DNA from: Clostridia bacterium
GTDB lineage: Bacteria > Bacillota > Clostridia > Oscillospirales > CAG-272
Direction of reading: 5' to 3'
Assembly: GCA_900769475.1 (NCBI GenBank)
Contig: CAAGGQ010000238.1
Location: forward strand, 1 to 20,664
DNA length: 20,664 nt
Positions 5,477 to 12,502 of this stretch are shown piece after piece. The first letter of the stretch is position 1; each line of letters starts with the position of its first letter. Both the position numbers and the translations under genes were made by a program. The notes under the pieces were generated by a model, which was not told the DNA's origin, searched no databases, and saw nothing but the letters and a program-made list of their open reading frames with translations.

Positions 5477-6781
5477 TTAATCGAAAGAATAACAACCGTC
5501 GCCGGTCGTATTCAGCGTACTGCTGTAAAAGGCCGTCATCGCCTTGGTAAGGTAGCCAATATCCTGCGCTCCTGCCGTTTCATAGGAAGAATGCATGGCC
5601 AGCTGTGCCATACCGATATCTACTGTAATCAGCGGCACCTGGGTGTTGGAAATGCTCCCCAACGTAGAACCGCCGGGCATATCGCTCCGATTGGCAAAAT
5701 ACTGCACCGGTACTTTGGCTCGGTGGCAAATCTCGGTAAACAGTGCTGCGGAAATGCCGTCGGTAGTGTATTTTTGCGCCGCGTTGGATTTGATCACCAC
5801 GCCGCCATTTAGGTGCGGGGCGTTCTGTCCGTCGCTCAATTCAGGATGATTGGGATGCTTGGCGTGTCCATTGTCGGCAGACACCATCATGGAGGACGCC
5901 AACAAACGACGTTTATCCACCTTCAATTCCTCACAGATACGGGAAAGCACGTCGGAAAGGAAGACCGATCCGGCGCCTTGCTTGGTGGCGCTTCCCGTTT
6001 CCTCGTTGTCGGCTGCATAGCACACCGAAATCGCCGAGGTGGGAGTAGCCTGCAGAAATCCTTGAAGCGTTCCGTACATGCACATCAAATTGTCGATGCG
6101 AGGTGAGGAGAAGAATTCCTCTGAAGCCCCCCAAACGCTCGCAGGAGTACGGTTATACAAGTACAGATCCATGCCGCAGATCTCTGCCTCGGAACAGTTC
6201 AACTCGGTGGCAAGCAGAGCCTTCAAGGAGGTTTTAGTCTCCCCGGTTTTGGCAAACAACGGAAGCATATCCACCGCCGCGTTATAGGAAGCCCCCGTAT
6301 TGACCGAACGATTCATATGGATCGCCACACTGGGGATCAACACCAAATCACGGTCAATTTTTACGGTTTTTGCAAGGAAATTCCCATTCTGATTCAGGAT
6401 GACCCGCCCCGCCAAGGACAGGGGACGATCCATCCAAGAAGCAAATATGGTTCCACCGTAGGGCTCTACGTTCAAACGAACGTAGGTTCCAAAGGCGTTG
6501 GATTCGCACTCGCTTTTCAACTTAAACGTAGGAGAATCGGTATGGCTGGCAGAGATCATAAAGGACGTAGGCTCCGCCGCAGGGACCCGAAACGCAATGA
6601 TCGAGGACTGATTGCGGGTAACGTAGTACCCCTTCCCTGCCTCCAGATTCCAGGAATCCCCCTCACATAGATGAGAGAAGCCTTCCCGCTCCAAGATCGC
6701 AGCCGCACTTTCCACAGCGTGAAACGCCGTAGGCGATTGCTCAATAAACGAAAGAAGCTGTTTGGTTTCTAAATGACTCAT
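5477..6781 (-). CDS. M18-family zinc aminopeptidase
   Basis: The 434-aa protein is an aspartyl-aminopeptidase-type M18 metallopeptidase, a cytosolic enzyme with two metal ions that removes N-terminal residues from peptides. The expected ligands are present: His80 in SASHTDSP, Asp230 in SPRIDN, Glu260-Glu261 in DNEETGS, Asp303 in SADNGHAKHPN and His397 in MAQLAMHSSYE. Length is that of the family. The frame extends upstream to 6901, but that would run through the promoter at 6824-6852 and the tRNA terminator. The ATG at 6781 begins the conserved domain (MSHLETKQLL) and has GGGGTGG/AAGGA upstream. It is the first gene of the operon with the DUF1846 and DUF2974 genes. Acidic-residue preference cannot be judged from sequence. 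Confidence 0.93.
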   Translation of the reverse strand: MSHLETKQLLSFIEQSPTAFHAVESAAAILEREGFSHLCEGDSWNLEAGKGYYVTRNQSSIIAFRVPAAEPTSFMISASHTDSPTFKLKSECESNAFGTYVRLNVEPYGGTIFASWMDRPLSLAGRVILNQNGNFLAKTVKIDRDLVLIPSVAIHMNRSVNTGASYNAAVDMLPLFAKTGETKTSLKALLATELNCSEAEICGMDLYLYNRTPASVWGASEEFFSSPRIDNLMCMYGTLQGFLQATPTSAISVCYAADNEETGSATKQGAGSVFLSDVLSRICEELKVDKRRLLASSMMVSADNGHAKHPNHPELSDGQNAPHLNGGVVIKSNAAQKYTTDGISAALFTEICHRAKVPVQYFANRSDMPGGSTLGSISNTQVPLITVDIGMAQLAMHSSYETAGAQDIGYLTKAMTAFYSSTLNTTGDGCYSFD

Positions 6782-6823
6782 GATCCTTGCCACCCCACAT
6801 TGAAAGATAAAAAAATCATTTTT

Positions 6824-6852
6824 ATTATACCATAAAAGAAGATGGATTGCAA
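6824..6852 (-). promoter_or_regulatory. promoter of the M18-DUF1846-DUF2974 operon
   Basis: On the minus strand: TTGCAA (6852-6847), 17-bp spacer, TATAAT (6829-6824), with TGG directly before the -10 box (extended -10). Transcription would begin near 6817, giving a leader of about 36 bases. It rules out the longer reading of the aminopeptidase. Confidence 0.82.
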
Positions 6853-6886
6853 CAACTGATCTCTCTTTTTCTGAAATATTTTTTAC

Positions 6887-6920
6887 AAAACCAAAAAGCA
6901 CTGCTTCCGCAGTGCTTTTT
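6887..6920 (-). terminator. intrinsic terminator of tRNA-Val
   Basis: AAAAAGCACTGC / GCAGTGCTTTTT (6893-6904 and 6909-6920) form a 12-bp perfect stem with a four-base loop. A T-rich run follows on the minus strand (TTTTTGGTTTTGT). It begins seven bases after the tRNA 3' end. The arms are A/T-flanked on both sides, so it could work in both directions. Confidence 0.85.
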
Positions 6921-6926
6921 GATTTT

Positions 6927-7003
6927 TGGTGGAGACAACTAGATTCGAACTAGTGACCCCTTGCATGTCAAGCAAGTACTCTAACCAACTGAGCTATGCC
7001 TCC
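6927..7003 (-). tRNA. tRNA-Val (anticodon GAC)
   Basis: A complete 77-base cloverleaf is visible on the minus strand. The acceptor stem is GGAGGCA/TGTCTCC with one G-T pair. The D arm is GCTC...GAGT, the anticodon stem CTTGC/GCAAG with loop TTGACAT, and the T arm ACTAG-TTCGAAT-CTAGT. CCA is encoded. Loop positions 34-36 read GAC, which decodes GUC and GUU (valine). It has its own promoter 12 bases upstream and its own terminator, so it is a single-gene unit. Confidence 0.95.
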
Positions 7004-7014
7004 AAACGAATGAT

Positions 7015-7043
7015 ATTATACCATAAAGAAATGAAAAATGCAA
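7015..7043 (-). promoter_or_regulatory. promoter of tRNA-Val
   Basis: On the minus strand: TTGCAT (7043-7038), 17-bp spacer, TATAAT (7020-7015), with an extended -10 TGG. The tRNA 5' end is 11 bases after the -10 box. The stretch around the -10 (TTTATGGTATAATA) is also found in the aminopeptidase promoter. Confidence 0.85.
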
Positions 7044-7077
7044 GCCCTTTTTCATAAAATTTTCATATTTTTTCTCT

Positions 7078-7128
7078 TTTTTGCAAAGAAAATGCCATCC
7101 GCAGAAAGAATTGTGCTACGGATGGCAT
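7078..7128 (-). terminator. terminator of the htrA-to-GT2 operon
   Basis: ATGCCATCCG (7092-7101) and CGGATGGCAT (7119-7128) form a 10-bp perfect stem with a 17-base loop. TTTTCTTTGCAAAAAA follows on the minus strand. It lies eight bases after the glycosyltransferase stop codon. The loop is longer than usual, but placement and T-tract fit an intrinsic terminator. Confidence 0.75.
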
Positions 7129-7135
7129 CCAAATA

Positions 7136-7849
7136 TCAAATTTCCGTTTTCTGAATTCGTTTTTTCATTTTTCGAAGATCCCGAAGCATGCGCAGGGTAT
7201 CCTTGATCACATTCACCTTGGATTCTCCGTGATTGATGATCTTTACCGGCATTTCAACGATCTTCATATTCATCTTGATGGCCCAAAGAATGGCCTCAAA
7301 ATCAAAGGCAAAACGATTGACCTCACACCGGGAGAAAATCGCCTCTGCCGCCCGTCCCGAAAAGGCCTTGCATCCGCACTGGGAATCCGAGAGCTTGAAG
7401 CCACCGGCAATGCAAAGCACTTTGATGTAGACCTTGGACATCAACTTTCGAAGGAAGGTGTAGCCCTCGTAGCCATCCTTGTGCAGGTTGCGGGAGCCGA
7501 TGACAAGATCGGCCTCGGGATGCTCCACGAAGGTTTTGGCCACGCGCTCGATCACCTCGGTGCCATAGGCCAGGTCGGCATCCGTAAACATACGAATATC
7601 CCCCTTGGCGGCCAGCATAGCCGTGCGCACGGCGCATCCCTTACCCTGATTGGGCTGATATGCGATCACCTGCACACAAGGAAGGCTCAAGGACCGCACG
7701 ATCTCGTCGCAACCGTCGGTACTGCCGTCGCTACAGAACAGGATCTCGTAGTCCTCAAAATGTGCCGCCATGTAATTGGAAAGCGCCTCCGCCGTTTGCG
7801 CAATCACGCGCTTTTCATTGTACATGGGAATACAAACCGAGATTTTCAT
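7136..7849 (-). CDS. GT2-family glycosyltransferase (dolichyl-phosphate glucosyltransferase-like)
   Basis: The 237-aa protein is a family 2 GT-A glycosyltransferase. It has the N-terminal strand and loop SVCIPMYNEKRVI (4-16), DGSTDG (41-46), NQGKGCAVRTA (67-77) and the metal-binding DxD in TDADLAYG (Asp90, Asp92). The pattern and length are closest to polyprenyl/dolichyl-phosphate glucosyl- or mannosyltransferases of the ALG5/DPM type, which load a sugar onto a lipid carrier at the cytoplasmic face. No C-terminal membrane helix is present. The ATG at 7849 comes three bases after the rlmA-like stop, with AAAGGA inside the end of that gene, so translation is probably coupled. It is the last gene of the five-gene operon. 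Sugar and acceptor are not predictable here. Confidence 0.85.
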   Translation of the reverse strand: MKISVCIPMYNEKRVIAQTAEALSNYMAAHFEDYEILFCSDGSTDGCDEIVRSLSLPCVQVIAYQPNQGKGCAVRTAMLAAKGDIRMFTDADLAYGTEVIERVAKTFVEHPEADLVIGSRNLHKDGYEGYTFLRKLMSKVYIKVLCIAGGFKLSDSQCGCKAFSGRAAEAIFSRCEVNRFAFDFEAILWAIKMNMKIVEMPVKIINHGESKVNVIKDTLRMLRDLRKMKKRIQKTEI

Positions 7850-7852
7850 AGG

Positions 7853-8677
7853 TCAAATATCCTTTCGAAAGAGAAAAATATCAAAGTCCAGCTCCGTTGT
7901 GAGAGCGTTCAAGCCAAGCAACTTTCCCCGGTCAGCCTCAGAGGTGCGCCAATAATAGGGAGTCATGGAAAAGAGAGCTTGGATATGCTCCTGTCCATTT
8001 ACCGTTACGGTATAGTGCAAACGTTCCTTGGAGAGCAGCTGCATTGACTGCGGCAGATCTGCACGCCTCTGGTTGAGATAGGGGTTTTCGTAAATCGCAC
8101 TCTTCAGGCCAAACAGATGCCGTTCTCCGGCACCAACCAGAAGCACGTATCCTCCGGGTCTTAGAACACGGGAAAATTCCTCCTCGGCACAAGGCGCAAA
8201 AATGTTGAGGACCAGGTCCAGGCGCGCATCCTTGACCGGCATAGAAAAGAGGCTGGCAATGGCAAAGCCGTTGCCGTTGCTCAAGGATTTTGCGGCTTTG
8301 GCCGCCGCGTCGATTCCGCCACGGGAAAGATCGATTCCGAGAACGCTGACTTCCCCATCGATCCGATTGGTGTAATAGCCCTCTCCACAACCGGCATCCA
8401 AAACACTCTTCCCCTTCAGCTCGGTGATCTTCTTGCAGAGCGCATCGGAAAGGGGCTGATAGTAGCCGGCGGATAAGAAGGTTCTGCGTGCCAGGATGGC
8501 TTCTTTCTTGTCACCATCACCGCCTTGAGGGCCGGCCAGATTCAAATATCCGCTTTTGGAAAAATCAAAGCAATGGGTGCGTTCTCCGCGGCACAGGCAG
8601 GATTTTCCGTTTTCGGTGGTAAACAGGTCACTTTGGCAGACTGGGCAACGCAACAGCTCAAGTACCGATGTTTTCAA
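7853..8677 (-). CDS. rlmA: RlmA-type 23S rRNA (guanine-N1) methyltransferase
   Basis: The 274-aa product has the RlmA layout: an N-terminal zinc-binding module followed by a Rossmann S-adenosylmethionine methylase. Cys11, Cys14, Cys29 and His35 line up with the zinc ligands of the Escherichia coli enzyme. FDFSKSGYLNL (37-47) and ARRTFLSAGYYQPL also follow it. Motif I is VLDAGCGEG (92-100), and NIFAPCAEEEFSRVLRPGG (158-176) is the motif IV-V region. The family methylates G745 (Gram-negative) or G748 (Gram-positive RlmA-II, TlrB) in helix 35; by lineage G748 is more likely. The start is TTG at 8677-8675, supported by GGAGGAGG seven bases upstream. Its first base is preceded by CA of the kinase's last codon, and TTGA is shared with the kinase stop. 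A longer open frame to 8746 lies within the kinase and is rejected. Confidence 0.87.
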   Translation of the reverse strand: MKTSVLELLRCPVCQSDLFTTENGKSCLCRGERTHCFDFSKSGYLNLAGPQGGDGDKKEAILARRTFLSAGYYQPLSDALCKKITELKGKSVLDAGCGEGYYTNRIDGEVSVLGIDLSRGGIDAAAKAAKSLSNGNGFAIASLFSMPVKDARLDLVLNIFAPCAEEEFSRVLRPGGYVLLVGAGERHLFGLKSAIYENPYLNQRRADLPQSMQLLSKERLHYTVTVNGQEHIQALFSMTPYYWRTSEADRGKLLGLNALTTELDFDIFLFRKDI

Positions 8678-10230
8678 TGTGATTCCTCCTCCATGGTTGT
8701 CAAGTCCGGGGGTTGCATATGGGGAATGACAGGAAGCTCGAACCAAAAGATCGAGCCCTTTTGCAGAGTACTACTCACGCCGTAAACAAAGTGATGCTTA
8801 TCCAGGATCCCCTTGACAATGGAAAGCCCCAGTCCGGTTCCTACCATGGCTTGTTTGTGAACCTTGTCCACCCGGTAATAGCGCTCCCAGATATACGGCA
8901 CCTGCTCCTGGGGAATCCCCTCGCCCGTATCGGCAATGCTGACGCGCGCTTTTTGCTCGTCAGCGGTCAGCACAACCGTTACCGTGCGATCCTCCCCTGT
9001 GTAATTGATGGCGTTGTTGATCAGGTTATAAAGCACCTGAAGGATCATGCCACGATCAGCAAAAACAAAGGTGGGAGCTTGGGATTCCCACATAATGCGA
9101 TACCCCTGCCGTTTGGTAAAGGCCTCGTAGCGCCCCAAAATCTCTTGAATGGCCTCGTTGAGGTCAAAGAGCTCACACTTAGGAATAATGGAGCCTGCCT
9201 GCATTTTGGAAAGATCCAAAAGATCGTTCACCAGGGCCGAAAGGCGCACCGTTTCATCAATGATCAGCTGCATATTCTCGGGAGTGTTCTCCTCGGGAAT
9301 ATCCCGCATCATTTCTCCGTACCCGCGGATCATGGTCAAGGGCGTACGAAGATCGTGGGAGATGTTAGCGATCAGATCCTTTTGCAATCGATCCACCTTG
9401 GAGAGCTCACAGGCGGCGTAGTTCAGTGTATCGGCCAGCTCACGGGTCTCCCGATAGCCCTTTCCTGAAAAAGGAACGTCATAGCGTCCCACCGCCAGTT
9501 GCTTTGCGGCCTCGTTCATTCGAATGAGCGGCTTGGAGATCTTTCGGTACAACAGAAAAACCATAATGGAGGCGGCCAGCACCAAGAGCCCAACGATCCA
9601 AATAAACTGCATTTTCAAGGTTTCTACCGTGGAATTGAGGGGCAACAGGGGCGTGCTTAAGAACAAAATATAATACGAATCGTCGGACGTTTGCGCAATG
9701 CGCACGTGCACCAAACGAATATTTTTGGCAGGGATCTGCGCATTTTTTTCATTGTTGAAATCAAAGATCTGCCACCATGGACGATCCTCGGACACCTCAT
9801 AGCCACCAAAAGTCATTTTGGTTTGATAAACACCGTCATTATCCAAAGCTTTTTTATACAGCGAGGAAAGCAGGCTCGAATCCATCCAAAGATCCTTAAA
9901 CGCTCCGCCCGCATTGGCACCGGCAACCAAAATGGCATCCTCAGCTTGAATGTGATAGATCGAAATACTCATAGAACGCTCCACCGCATGGGAGGAGGTC
10001 TCGATCTGCAGATTTTCCCGTCCCAGCGTGGGGATCAACGCGTCGGCAGTGAGCTCCAGCTCGATCTTTTTCACGTTTTCAAAGAAAATATCCAGCAAGA
10101 GGATTTGAAACACGCCAACGATCAGAAATGTAATGATCAAAAAGGAGAGAAAATAGCCAATCAGCTTCCAACGAATACTCACACCGCTCAAAGCGCCACA
10201 GCATTTCTCCCGAGAATTTCGGACATTCAT
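8674..10230 (-). CDS. sensor histidine kinase (HAMP, HisKA, HATPase)
   Basis: The 518-aa membrane kinase has TM1 at about 23-50, an outside domain of about 155 residues, TM2 at about 208-229 and a HAMP region (230-285). The dimerisation domain has the phospho-acceptor His292 in NISHDLRTPL. The ATPase follows: N box NLINNAINYTG (402-412), G1 DTGEGIP (434-440) and G2 GTGLGLS (464-470). It should autophosphorylate and pass phosphate to the regulator encoded just upstream. The ATG (10230-10228) overlaps the regulator's TGA in ATGA, and its own TGA overlaps the TTG of the rlmA-like gene, so all three are translationally linked. The outside domain has no motif I recognise; the HtrA neighbour suggests envelope or secretion stress as the signal. 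Confidence 0.94.
   Translation of the reverse strand: MNVRNSREKCCGALSGVSIRWKLIGYFLSFLIITFLIVGVFQILLLDIFFENVKKIELELTADALIPTLGRENLQIETSSHAVERSMSISIYHIQAEDAILVAGANAGGAFKDLWMDSSLLSSLYKKALDNDGVYQTKMTFGGYEVSEDRPWWQIFDFNNEKNAQIPAKNIRLVHVRIAQTSDDSYYILFLSTPLLPLNSTVETLKMQFIWIVGLLVLAASIMVFLLYRKISKPLIRMNEAAKQLAVGRYDVPFSGKGYRETRELADTLNYAACELSKVDRLQKDLIANISHDLRTPLTMIRGYGEMMRDIPEENTPENMQLIIDETVRLSALVNDLLDLSKMQAGSIIPKCELFDLNEAIQEILGRYEAFTKRQGYRIMWESQAPTFVFADRGMILQVLYNLINNAINYTGEDRTVTVVLTADEQKARVSIADTGEGIPQEQVPYIWERYYRVDKVHKQAMVGTGLGLSIVKGILDKHHFVYGVSSTLQKGSIFWFELPVIPHMQPPDLTTMEEESH
8685..8692 (-). promoter_or_regulatory. ribosome site fixing the TTG start of rlmA
   Basis: GGAGGAGG on the minus strand lies seven bases before the TTG at 8677. 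It lies within the last codons of the kinase and is the main reason to prefer this start. Confidence 0.75.
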
Positions 10231-10925
10231 ACGCCCTCAAAGCGGTAGCCAACACCGCGCAGGGTCACGATAAACTTGCTGTAGCGTCCCAAGCTTTTGC
10301 GAAGCAGCTTGATGTGGGTATCCAGCGTGCGGGCGTCACCGTAAAAATCGTAGCCCCAAACCTCGCACAACAGCTTTTCTCTGGAAAGCGCAATATTTCG
10401 GTTGGAAAGCAGATAAAAAAACAGATCGTATTCCTTGGGGGACATATCCACTCTCTGACCGTCGATGAAGACCAGACGCGCGGTCACGTCGGCCCGTAGA
10501 CCGCCGTTATCCATTTCCACCACCACGTTGGGCATGCTTTGGGTAGTAAAGGGATTGCTTCCCCGCGTCATGCGCTTCATAATGGCGTCAATACGAAGCA
10601 TCAGCTCCTTGGGAGAAAAGGGCTTGGTAACGTAGTCGTCCACTCCAACCTCAAAACCGTTGATGCGATCGTATTCCTCGCCACGGGCAGAGAGCATGAT
10701 GATAGGAGTGTTGGAGATCTTACGGATCTCGCGGCAAGCCGAGAAGCCGTCCAGCTCGGGCATCATAATATCCATCAGAATGATATCGTAGGTGTTCTTT
10801 CTGCAAAGAAGCACGGCCTCCATGCCATCCCCTGCCTCGGTAATGGTGTGTCCCTCAAACTCAGCGTATTTTTTAATAATCGAACGAATGCGAGATTCGT
10901 CATCCACAACTAAAATATGATACAT
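10227..10925 (-). CDS. OmpR/PhoB-family response regulator
   Basis: The 232-aa regulator has a receiver domain (1-118) and a winged-helix DNA-binding domain (about 135-230). The acidic pocket is Asp8-Asp9, the phosphorylated residue Asp52 (ILMDIMMPELDG), Ser79 in the switch position and Lys101 in TKPFSP. The C-terminal domain shows the OmpR pattern: DMSPKEYDLFFYL, then VWGYDFYGDARTLDTHIKLLRKSL and a final GVGYRFE. The ATG at 10925 has AAAGGA about ten bases upstream. It lies 30 bases after htrA and overlaps the kinase gene by four bases. It likely controls its own operon, including htrA, as in CssRS-type systems; this is an inference from gene order. Confidence 0.95.
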   Translation of the reverse strand: MYHILVVDDESRIRSIIKKYAEFEGHTITEAGDGMEAVLLCRKNTYDIILMDIMMPELDGFSACREIRKISNTPIIMLSARGEEYDRINGFEVGVDDYVTKPFSPKELMLRIDAIMKRMTRGSNPFTTQSMPNVVVEMDNGGLRADVTARLVFIDGQRVDMSPKEYDLFFYLLSNRNIALSREKLLCEVWGYDFYGDARTLDTHIKLLRKSLGRYSKFIVTLRGVGYRFEGV

Positions 10926-10955
10926 GAGCGATTCGTCCTTTCTACGGTCAAAGAA

Positions 10956-12290
10956 TCAGTTCAAACGGTCGGAAATGTGTTCGGGCACGTATTCCTGGAG
11001 GGTGAGGGTGGTGGTAAATTCTTTTCCATCCCGAGAGGCAACGATAGTCAAGGTATCCCCTACCTTACATCCGCTGATCAGTACTTCCATCTCTGCAGAG
11101 GTGCTAATGGCTTTCCCGTTGATGGAAACGATACGGTCCTTGTTTTGCAGGTCGGTACAATATTGGGATTCCACAACATACACACCAATGGTATCGATGC
11201 CGTAATAGTAATGATAGCGGTTAATATTGGAGGAATTGATGTCAAGCACTTCCAAACCATGGTCCACGATTCCGCGCACGTACCCGAACTCGATCAGATC
11301 CAGCTCTACTTGGTAGGCCGAATCAATGGGAATGGCAAAGGCAAGGCCTTCCACGCCTTCGGCGGCGTATTTGGCGTTTACAATCCCCACAAGCTTGCCG
11401 TCCAGGTTAAAGAGTCCACCTCCGGAATTACCGGAGTTGATGGCAGCGTTGGTCTGCAACAAGGTCATGGAGGTGCCGTCCGAAGTGAGAATGCTCCGTT
11501 CGGTAGCACTGATGATACCATCGGTCACGGTTCCGTCCAGAGTTCCCAATGGATTACCGATGGCAACTACCTTTTCCCCTACCACAAGATCTGCGCTGCA
11601 GCCCTGCTCGGCAAAGGGCAAGGCCTTGTTGGGGCTGATACGAAGAACCGCCAGATCGCTGGTGGCGTCCGATCCAACCAGGGAAGCCTGATACTTTTCA
11701 CCGGAATTGAGCGTTACCGTTACCGAGGTCGCATTCTCTACTACGTGATTGCAGGTGAGAATATAGCCGTCGGCCGAGATGACCACGCCGCTTCCGCTGC
11801 TCACCGAGGTGCCGGTCTCTCCAAAGAAGGAGGAGGTCACAACGCTGGCCTCGATCACTACTACGGTGTCCTTGACCTTATCGGCCACCTGAGAGACCGT
11901 GAACACGTCTTCCCCGGCGGAGCCGAATTCCGAGATGCTGGACTCGGCCTTGTTCAAAAGATCCTGGGGATCCTCGGTCAACAGATCCTCCTTGCCGGGG
12001 GCATCGGTGATCGCAGGAGTGGTCTCGGCAGGCTTCAAAGAAAGAGCGCAAAGTGCGCCGCCAAAGCCGGAGCAAAAGGCGATCACTGCGCAAAGGAATA
12101 CGGTAAGTACCCGAATTCCGCCACCGGAATTCTTTTGCGGTTCGGACGGCGAAGGATGCCGCGGTGAACGCGACGGATCCGCGTTGGAAAAAATATACTC
12201 GTAGGACGAATTCGGATTGGATGCATACGAATCAGAATGATGGCTTCTACCGAAATTGTTCTCATTGAATTGGTTGTTGCTTTGGTTCAT
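10956..12290 (-). CDS. htrA: membrane-anchored HtrA/DegP-type serine protease
   Basis: The 444-aa S1C protease has a long polar N-terminus rich in Asn and Ser (1-55), one membrane anchor (59-85) and a trypsin-like domain facing outward, followed by a PDZ domain (about 340-435). The triad is His182 in TCNHVV, Asp212 in SDLAVL and Ser289 in GNSGGG. The family degrades misfolded or mislocalised envelope and secreted proteins. The ATG at 12290 is chosen because GGAGG (12299-12303) lies eight bases upstream; the frame is open to an ATG at 12344, which has no ribosome site. It is the first gene of the operon with the two-component system. The promoter is probably at 12462-12490, leaving a leader of about 165 bases. 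Confidence 0.95.
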   Translation of the reverse strand: MNQSNNQFNENNFGRSHHSDSYASNPNSSYEYIFSNADPSRSPRHPSPSEPQKNSGGGIRVLTVFLCAVIAFCSGFGGALCALSLKPAETTPAITDAPGKEDLLTEDPQDLLNKAESSISEFGSAGEDVFTVSQVADKVKDTVVVIEASVVTSSFFGETGTSVSSGSGVVISADGYILTCNHVVENATSVTVTLNSGEKYQASLVGSDATSDLAVLRISPNKALPFAEQGCSADLVVGEKVVAIGNPLGTLDGTVTDGIISATERSILTSDGTSMTLLQTNAAINSGNSGGGLFNLDGKLVGIVNAKYAAEGVEGLAFAIPIDSAYQVELDLIEFGYVRGIVDHGLEVLDINSSNINRYHYYYGIDTIGVYVVESQYCTDLQNKDRIVSINGKAISTSAEMEVLISGCKVGDTLTIVASRDGKEFTTTLTLQEYVPEHISDRLN

Positions 12291-12304
12291 GTTCAATTCC
12301 TCCA

Positions 12305-12326
12305 ATTTATCGGGCTTCTGATAAAT
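12305..12326 (-). promoter_or_regulatory. small hairpin next to the htrA ribosome site
   Basis: ATTTATC and GATAAAT (7-bp perfect arms, 8-base loop) lie directly before GGAGG (12299-12303) in the htrA leader. It could tune ribosome access or leader stability. It is weak (A/T pairs), so chance is possible. Confidence 0.4.
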
Positions 12327-12414
12327 CCCTTCATGATATGCCATTATTATAGGCGTTTAATGTGACGGAAAGATGAAGATGGCAGAAAAAAACATTGAAA
12401 AATGGCCATCCTTC

Positions 12415-12443
12415 TTGTTTTTCCGCCGTTCATCTGTTATAAT
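12415..12443 (+). promoter_or_regulatory. promoter of the queG-addB-addA operon
   Basis: TTGTTT (12415-12420), 17-bp spacer, TATAAT (12438-12443), with TGT directly before the -10 (extended -10). Transcription would begin near 12450, about 53 bases before the TTG start of queG. Confidence 0.7.
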
Positions 12444-12461
12444 AAAAAAAGAATCTGATCT

Positions 12462-12490
12462 ATTATACCACAAGTTAGGAAGAAAAGCAA
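12462..12490 (-). promoter_or_regulatory. promoter of the htrA operon
   Basis: On the minus strand: TTGCTT (12490-12485), 17-bp spacer, TATAAT (12467-12462), with TGG directly before the -10. Its direction faces the queG promoter, with 18 bases between the two -10 boxes. A second TATAAT-like stretch near 12345-12350 lacks a -35 and would sit almost on the unlikely upstream ATG. Confidence 0.7.
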
Positions 12491-12494
12491 GGAG
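12491..12494 (+). promoter_or_regulatory. ribosome site fixing the TTG start of queG
   Basis: AAGGAG-type site with GGAG at 12491-12494, eight bases before TTG at 12503. The next in-frame ATG (12542) has no such site and would remove 13 residues. Confidence 0.7.
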
Positions 12495-12502
12495 AAAAGA
12501 GA

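Noticed and set aside
6782..6901. N-terminal extension of the M18 aminopeptidase
   Set aside because: It would run through the operon promoter and the tRNA terminator, and the extra residues are not part of the family.
8678..8746. 23-residue N-terminal extension of the RlmA-like enzyme
   Set aside because: It lies wholly inside the kinase gene; the TTG at 8677 has a strong ribosome site and places the zinc cysteines as in the family.
10917..12167. 416-aa open frame on the plus strand
   Set aside because: Mirror of htrA, whose catalytic triad and PDZ domain are clear on the other strand.
12291..12344. 18-residue N-terminal extension of HtrA
   Set aside because: No ribosome site before the upstream ATG, while GGAGG stands eight bases before the internal ATG at 12290.
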